Source: Bursaphelenchus xylophilus
Lineage: Eukaryota > Nematoda > Chromadorea > Rhabditida > Aphelenchoididae
Direction: 5' to 3'
DNA: 64,000 nucleotides
NCBI GenBank assembly: GCA_904066235.2
Contig: CAJFCV020000004.1
Coordinates: 12,462,001 to 12,526,000 of the forward strand
Positions 58,206 through 64,000 of the stretch are shown here, one piece after another; the first letter of the stretch is position 1; the number at the start of each line of letters is the position of its first letter. Below the pieces are notes generated by a model. The model had not been told where the DNA came from and did no database searches. It saw nothing but the letters and a program-made list of their open reading frames with translations. Both the position numbers and the translations under genes were made by a program.

Positions 58206-58556
58206 TTCTCTCTTTCTCTGGAAATCAAGACGAAATGAAAAAACCGATAGCGAAGGGTCTGTTCCGGTCACCGGATTCCTCAGTTTGACGTGCACCGCCA
58301 AAACTTGTATTCTATCTTCATGGGCTTCTAAGAAACTTGCAACGTATTTGTAAACCTGTACCATCTCATGTAACTTCCTTGAGGAATGAGGATAAGTTCT
58401 GTCATGAGGTAAATTCTTCTAAAGAAACCGCCAGTCCCCGAAGTTTCCTTTGCGGAAGGCGCTGAAGAGTTGACAGTTCTCGAAGTCGTCCAAAGCCATG
58501 GTCGTCTGGCTAAATTGGCTCTTGTGGGCGGCCGAGATGGCTTCCGGATTGCGCAT
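58206..58556 (-). pseudogene. Gene segment interrupted by the LTR element
   Basis: Minus strand. From an ATG at 58556, 45 protein-like codons (N-P-E-A-I-S-A-A-H-K ... D-D-F-E-N-C-Q-L-F-S-A-F) lead to an in-frame TAG at 58419. The frame then stays open for 71 more codons (V-Q-V-Y-K-Y-V-A-S-F-L-E-A-H-E-D) up to the LTR boundary. The TAG sits in GGTTTCTTTAG, which may be a genuine splice acceptor, making the second part a separate exon. Function unknown. The transposon cuts this frame at residue E71 of the second part. Confidence 0.45.
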
Positions 58557-58783
58557 AATATCCTTCTTACCCGGTTATGTACAAGTAGTAAACGGCGTCT
58601 TGGATTTAGCACGTACCGTGATGAAGGCCTCCAGACCGGCCTAAATAAATCAAACCTTCATTTGGCCGGTTAGCTGGAAGATCAGGGCAACTTTATTATT
58701 TTTTTCTTTGCTCGGTGAACTCAAGCCAAACCTCACAAACAGCGGTTACTTCGGATTGATGGTCCAGATCATAGAAGTAAATA

Positions 58784-59655
58784 CAGGGTGTACCAAATTC
58801 GGTGCCCGATTTGAATTGGCTATAACTTCTTTAATTTTGGGCCAAATATAAAAAATTTTTTTCCCCAGAATCCCCAGACAACCCCATTTTGTCTGATACC
58901 AAATATGTTATACATAGGTAAGTGTCAGCTACAGTTATTGGATTTATTCTTGAAGTTCATTTTTTTGGTCGTTTTTCGGTTGTTTTTTCGGCCTTTCCCG
59001 GTGTGTCCGAAAATGGAGTACGGTGTGGAAAAAAAGCTTGGTCTGTGTGGTTTGGTATGGCAAATACGGTTCGCCGATAAATGTTCAAAGGGAATACCGG
59101 GTGAAATACGGACGTAAGGCCCAACCCAGATCGCAAGACAATTCGGCGTTGGTGGAATAAGTTCCTTGAGACTGGCAGCATTAACAGGAAACAAAAAAAG
59201 CAGGAAAGATGGGTACGAACGTAGTTGAAAATTGAAGAAGTTTTGTCAAACTTCCGAGAAAATTCGCATATGAGTACACGAAGTTTGGCCAGAACCGAGG
59301 GAATGCCTTCACCAAGGACCATTCGACGAACTCTGGAGGTTGATCTTCACTTTTTGTTCTTATTCTCATCGTCGATTTTCAGGAGGGGAAATTCCATCGT
59401 ATTTTTCTGCCGCACCGTACTCCATTTTCGGACACACCGGGAAAGGCCGAAAAAACAACCGAAAAACGACCAAAAAAATGAACTTCAAGAATAAATCCAA
59501 TAACTGTAGCTGACACTTACCTATGTATAACATATTTGGTATCAGACAAAATGGGGTTGTCTGGGGATTCTGGGGAAAAAAAATTTTTTAAATTTGGCCC
59601 AAAATTAAAGAAGTTATAGCCAATTCAAATCGGGCACCGAATTTGGTACACCCTG
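58784..59655. mobile_element. Mariner-related element with 240-bp terminal inverted repeats
   Basis: 872 bp, TA on both sides (58782-58783, 59656-59657). The termini CAGGGTGTACCAAATTCGGT and their partner extend into near-perfect arms 58784-59025 and 59413-59655. The 390-bp centre, read on the plus strand with frameshifts, gives V-Q-R-E-Y-R-V-K-Y-G and later S-T-R-S-L-A-R-T-E-G-M-P-S-P-R-T-I-R-R. That resembles the DUF4817/HTH DNA-binding part of mariner-like transposases. The catalytic domain is absent. Confidence 0.8.
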
Positions 59656-61745
59656 TATTGAAAATGCCTGGCTTTGGTACTTTTTTGGACCACAAAAAAG
59701 CAAAAATTCAAGGTCGTCTTCCTCATCTAGATAAAAAAATATGGGGCGTCTATACCGCCTGACTTCCGCATAGGAAACTGGGCTGCTGAGAAGGAAATAA
59801 CAGCGCGATAGTTGAACTTTTACTCCTAAAACTCCTGTTATACCATTCATACGTTCTAGGAGTGTGATCAAATAAAAAAAGTGTTGACTGTGCATGTTAT
59901 CGCTTTACGAGATGACAACAGAATGGCGGATGGCTTCGGAAAAATCTGAGCGTCACACTTTTCTTTGTAAGCTCCTTTACATCGGTTAATCGTGTTTATT
60001 GCATTTCTTGGAATAACAAAATACATCAACAGCAAAACAACATGATTGTACGGGCTACAACTACACAACCACGCTTCATCATTTGTATTTTTTCAACGAG
60101 TCTGTTAAAACGCAGGCAGAAATGTAGTAGAGACTTTGTTAGATAACAAATTGCCAACCAGGATGTAAACTCTTACTCTAAGCTCCAATCCATCTGTAAG
60201 ATGTCATATTTTTCTCACAAAAGCATTGCATTTATCTTGCTTACAATTAACAATTACGACTGACGGAAATAAGCCCATTCAATTCCTAAAAGTTTCAGCT
60301 AGTGTTGGAGATCCATACTTCGCGGGTATGGATCTCCAACGATCTTTGTTTGTCGAAGAGAAAACCCCTTTTTGGCCAATCTTAGCCACTTTTTCATAGA
60401 AAAAGTGCGACGTCTTGATGGTCTAATAGAAAGCTTTCTCTTCGATATAGGCCACGCATTAATTCTTAAAGTTTTAGCTCGCGCTTTGCAAGGGCAGCCG
60501 AGATATTCTATGATCTTGCGGCCGAGTAGGCATGTTGTGGAATGTGGGCGAGATAAAAACTGCTTTTTGCTTTTACAGTTTTGCGTGGACAAAGAAAAAG
60601 GAAGCGTGACATAAGTCCTATAAGAGCTTTATTCTAAAAATGGGCCAAGTTTTACTAACAATAAAACTTGAGCATCGTAAATCCGGCACATCCCCTGCCG
60701 ATCCTTCATGTCCATAGGAATGCGATCTTTATTTTTGTTTCACTTGAACTTGAATGTAAACTGACACGCATCAAGACCATTCGGACAAGCATGTGCGCTC
60801 CCAAATCTGACCTGTTTATGCGGGCGGGTGTGAGAGGTTAATGCGAATGGTGTCCAAATTCACTCGGGATCCAATTTTGTGCCTCATTAGGCACGATGAG
60901 CTTACCGTTTCTTTTCTCATTTTGTTTCGGCCGTTGTCTGATTAAGACGACAAAATAGATGAAGGTCGACCGTGACCGTATTTGGGCTTGTTTCATTTTG
61001 TCTCATTAGCTTCTGTGTCATTAGCGTTTTAGGAGCTGTTGACCATTTTTTGCCGTGCAAGAGGGAAGCGACATGGTTCTGATTTGGTCCGGGCCGTTTC
61101 AAATTTTTGTCGACCTGGCCCGCGATGGAGTAGCATGCAATTGACAGAAAGATCCTAAATTTATGAAGCTCAGAGGTGGCACAAAGCTTGTTTTTCTCTG
61201 TGACCGCTCTCTACGTTTTTTTGTACTCTATCGGCGACAAAGATTGTTGAATATCTCGGCTGCCCCTGCAAAGTGCGGGCTAAAACTTTTAAGAGTTGCT
61301 ACGTGACCTATGCACAACGTGTGTACAAGATATAAAGAAAATCTGACCATAGTACTTGTAGTACTTGCCTTGTAAGTACAATAAGAACTAATTACACTTT
61401 TATCTTCTGATTATTGCATGCAACTTTTTGTATGTACCTAAACGTCCTTCAGTTTGCAAGTTTGTAGTTGCGCGCAGCATTTTCCCAATCTTTGCTGTTT
61501 AACTTGGTCTTCATTGCCATTGACGCGCATTAGATAAAAATAGATGGGGAAAAGTGATATTACCCTACAAATGCGACGATAATCTCAATTTGTTTATGCT
61601 TGGGGGCGTCCAAAAATGGAGTTTTTGTGAACAGCTTCTAGTGTGGGTACTTGGAATGGAGTGGTAAAACCTTGTCGCGTTTTTATACGAATTTCGATTA
61701 TGCTTTTCTGACAATAAGCTTTAGTTGCGCTCATATGTAGAACAA

Positions 61746-62185
61746 CTTCATAAATTCCCGTAAGCGCCGCTCAAATTTTGATGAAACTTGGCAAAAATTT
61801 AGACGAATTTTTCCTGAGGCATACCCGAGGTTCTAAGATGGCAATTTTCAGAAACGACGGAGATTTTTAAGTCGAAAGCAGGCAAAATGTGGCCCTTTTT
61901 CGCGAATTTTGGTATGAATATTTCTGCGTCTTTTTCTACCGGTGACCGTAATGCTTGTTATATGCAAAACCTTCTCGATTTTCCGAAATTAGCAGGCTTG
62001 GCAAAACGTGGTATTATCTCTGACGGCTCTCCATCTTTTGAGCACTCCCGCGACAGGAAAGATTGCTGTACACCTCGGCTCCTCCTGCATAGCGCGAGCT
62101 TCTGGCAATTGATATGTGACCTATGCCCGATGTATGCGCAGAATTTAACGAAAATCTGAGCGTCGCACTTCGGTTACTTCCCTTG
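61746..62185. repeat. Family F MITE, nearly full length, left end eroded
   Basis: The right end CTGAGCGTCGCACTTCGGTT runs to CCCTTG, then TTA. The left terminus is reduced to TTCCCGTAAGCGCCGCTCAA. Confidence 0.7.
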
Positions 62186-62399
62186 TTAATAAACCCTTCA
62201 GAAGGTTGACTATAGCGACGCCGCTAATACGTGATTCAAACATTTCAGAAGCTTTGATCCACCTAAAGTGAAAAAGCCAATTATGTATCCTTTAATTTCC
62301 GATTTCCTCCGGAAAACATCTCGTAAATTAAAATAACTTGATATATTAAACTCTAAATTTAGCGGCTGACCCCAGGAAATTAAAAAAAGTATACATCTT

Positions 62400-62530
62400 T
62401 GAGCCGCCGATAATCCACGTTAATCCGCCGCAATTAATCGATGATTGGAAAGTGTTTTTGCGGATTCAACGCAGTTCGATGGGCCCTTTATTAATTAAAA
62501 ATTTTAATTATTCCGCCATGCCGGATTGAA
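62400..62530. promoter_or_regulatory. Candidate enhancer: cluster of homeodomain-type sites
   Basis: Within 130 bp occur GATAATCC, GTTAATCC, CAATTAATCGAT and TTATTAATTAAAAATTTTAATTA: three TAATCC or close variants (K50-type) and several TAATTA cores. The density is above what I see elsewhere, though AT-rich DNA yields such motifs by chance. Confidence 0.25.
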
Positions 62531-62872
62531 AATGTCGTTACCGCGCGAGCAAATATTTACATCGTCAGGTGTAGCCTTTAGATATAATGATGGAGGGATT
62601 AGCCCGATTAAGAGTTCGTCAACAAATTTTTCATCAAAGCGGAACAATTCGCTCTCGGCGTCTGTGTTTGAGGTTGTTTTGTAGTCTACGTCATATCAGA
62701 TTCGATGCTGGAGACGTATACGTACAGGGTGGCACAAAATGGGAACAGGTTACTGCGGAAATTAGGGCTAGTAATAGATTGCAGTTTTCCTCTTCCAATC
62801 AGCGTGGTAAGGCAAAATGATTTCGTCAGAAGTCGACTTTTAAAAGTTTTTTTTATGTCGGAGGCCCAACGT

Positions 62873-63067
62873 TCAGCATGAACTTGGAGTCATGTTGAGT
62901 TCTAAAATTTTTTTGCCTTGAACTTGAGTGGGTGTACTTTGTAAAGCGGCGTTTTTGTCTGCTTTAGCGAGAATCCTTGGGCTGCTCACTGTGCCCGGCT
63001 CTTGAAGTCTTGCCTTGCCATCGGGTGCACCAACGATTCCAACAACGAGTAGTAGGATAAAATACAT
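62873..63067 (-). CDS. Possible short secreted peptide precursor
   Basis: 64 codons from an ATG at 63067. The first 14 residues (M-Y-F-I-L-L-L-V-V-G-I-V-G-A) make a good signal peptide with a likely cut after G-A. The remaining 50 residues are polar with several Lys/Arg and a single Cys near the end. No dibasic-flanked amidated repeats of the FLP or NLP kind are present, so a neuropeptide role is not supported. No homologue recognised; it could be a chance ORF. Confidence 0.38.
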   Translation of the reverse strand: MYFILLLVVGIVGAPDGKARLQEPGTVSSPRILAKADKNAALQSTPTQVQGKKILELNMTPSSC

Positions 63068-63761
63068 TTATTCCAACCCAACATTCGTGCATCCATTCGA
63101 ATCCCTCTTCGATTTGCACCGAAAGCGAAGCGCTGAACGGCAAGAGAGGTGTCTGGCACGCCGCCTATTTTACAGACAACACGCAGCCACGACAACTTGA
63201 AGAACTTAAGTTCGAACACTTGTGGAGCCCTGGTTCATGTGTAGTGTTATATAGGTATCCCCCGTACAGATTTTTATGTGCATTTCTTTTATCAGAAACA
63301 CGCCAGAAAAAGTGTTCATCGAATCGATGCAGAGAATATTATGAAACCGTATGACAATCCTAAAAAAACCAGGTTACCTGGGGGCCCGGCAATCTTAGGC
63401 TTTAACCCAGCCTTAGTGACGGCTAAATTATGATTGGGACCACCACATTGCTCCGAGGAGACATTTTCTATTTTTTTTGTCTTCTTCTTGCGATCAGAAG
63501 TCATCCCTTTACTCTCAATCTTCCACTTGCCTTTTCATCATGCTTGTTATCATGATTACTCCTCCTCCTCTCTCCCTATGTCTTTTTATTCCCAGAAATC
63601 TCCTATGTTTGACTTGCAGATGTCATGTGAAAGGCTTGGTAATCAGAAACATCACTCGTTTCGATCAATGTTCATGTATTTTTAGTCACCATAATGTCTC
63701 CGCAGAATCATATTCTGAATGGTTTACCCTTTAACTTTGCCCTGAAAATTGGTTAATGCTA

Positions 63762-64000
63762 CAGGGTGGCCCAAAAAAATGGAAACTCATATTTATAGTC
63801 ATATTTCAGTTAACTATCCAAATTTAGCCAAAGTAATGATTAATATCAGTAACATGGAACATTGTTAATAACATGTTCGACCATTTTCGAAATATCTGCC
63901 GTTGGCGGCGATATAGAGCGCCAAACGTGACTTTAAATTTTGGGCGGTACGCCGCAGCTTTTTTTCGGGAAATCGGTCCCGTTCTTGGCTCAGCGATTAT
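63762..64000 (-). mobile_element. Mariner-like transposon, 3' end (runs off the window)
   Basis: Starts at CAGGGTGGCCCAAAAAAATG directly after TA (63760-63761), the terminus of a mariner-type element. The coding strand is minus, so the transposase tail (63865-63996) precedes this end. The other end lies beyond 64000. Confidence 0.75.
63865..63996 (-). pseudogene. C-terminus of a mariner-like transposase
   Basis: Forty-three codons (S-L-S-Q-E-R-D-R-F-P-E-K-K-L ... L-A-L-Y-I-A-A-N-G-R-Y-F-E-N) end in TAA at 63865. The pattern of I/F-P, then C-I/Y-I-x-x-N-G-x-x-F-E, is how mariner transposases end. A TAA in the same frame lies at 63997-63999, so this copy looks broken, unless an intron or sequence beyond the window explains it. 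Confidence 0.6.

Larger units (their letters stand above)
59656..62872. other. Gene-poor region with family F copies and a homeodomain-site cluster
   Basis: Worn family F copies at 60288-60640, 61170-61375 and 61746-62185 (the last keeps its right end before TTA). A short hairpin sits at 60307-60335 (GATCCATAC with its mirror). At 62400-62530 there is a dense run of TAATCC/TTAATTA-like motifs, and an isolated mariner terminus CAGGGTGGCACAAAATGGGA occurs at 62725. No gene supported. Confidence 0.5.

Noticed and set aside
54613..58295. The 15-mer CTCAGTTTGACGTGC occurs near both sides of the LTR element in opposite orientation
   Set aside because: Short, not part of the LTR or target duplication; may be chance or local inverted duplication, and too little to call.
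1..64000. Search for CRISPR arrays, bacterial operons, rRNA genes or intact tRNA genes
   Set aside because: None seen; gene structure is eukaryotic throughout.

Overview
The window is nematode nuclear DNA from a rhabditid, probably a Caenorhabditis-like lineage. Three things point there: many short introns with GTRAG donors and TTTCAG-type acceptors; two genes of the nematode-expanded transthyretin-like (TTR) family; and animal developmental and neural genes (Bicaudal-D, tachykinin-type GPCR, DM-domain factor, FOXN-like forkhead factor). It is eukaryotic throughout, with no operon-style bacterial genes and no CRISPR. I assembled multi-exon models by hand from splice signals and reading phase. 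In the seven best-supported models (two TTR, ICE2-like, UFSP2, BICD, tachykinin receptor, DM domain) the phases close exactly. The forkhead model also closes, with two possible donors for exon 2.

Layout. 0.4-10.2 kb: two tandem TTR genes (+) with an intron at the same place and phase. The second gene's intron is 6.9 kb because it holds a Mutator-like element with a perfect 9-bp target duplication, itself split by a TA-flanked element, followed by a 1.8-kb TTAA-flanked foldback element whose arms carry tRNA-like sequence. 10.45-14.8 kb (-): a ten-exon conserved nuclear protein resembling Little elongation complex subunit 2, convergent with TTR2. 18.4-20.4 kb (+): UFM1-specific protease 2. 24.5-28.7 kb (+): Bicaudal-D. 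29.3-32.3 kb (-): tachykinin-like GPCR. 32.3-39.2 kb: repeat-rich. 39.2-41.6 kb (-): forkhead factor, flanked by an inverted duplicated block. 46.1-47.1 kb (-): DM-domain factor. 51.4-52.1 kb (-): last exons of an unrecognised gene. 54.8-58.2 kb (-): a Pao/BEL LTR element with gag and protease but no polymerase, inserted in what looks like another gene. 58.8-64 kb: mariner-like elements and MITEs, plus one possible short secreted peptide.

Repeats dominate the noncoding DNA. I could define a ~449-bp hairpin MITE with TAA/TTA duplications (about 20 copies or fragments, 'family F'), a ~250-bp TA-flanked MITE (three copies, 'family A'), a ~150-bp MITE found in introns of two genes ('family E'), two further hairpin families ('B' and 'D'), and several single foldback elements. 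The host genes have unrelated roles (secreted carriers, transcription, UFMylation, dynein cargo transport, neuropeptide signalling, sexual or neural differentiation). No single pathway or gene cluster emerges. The unusual content lies in the mobile elements.
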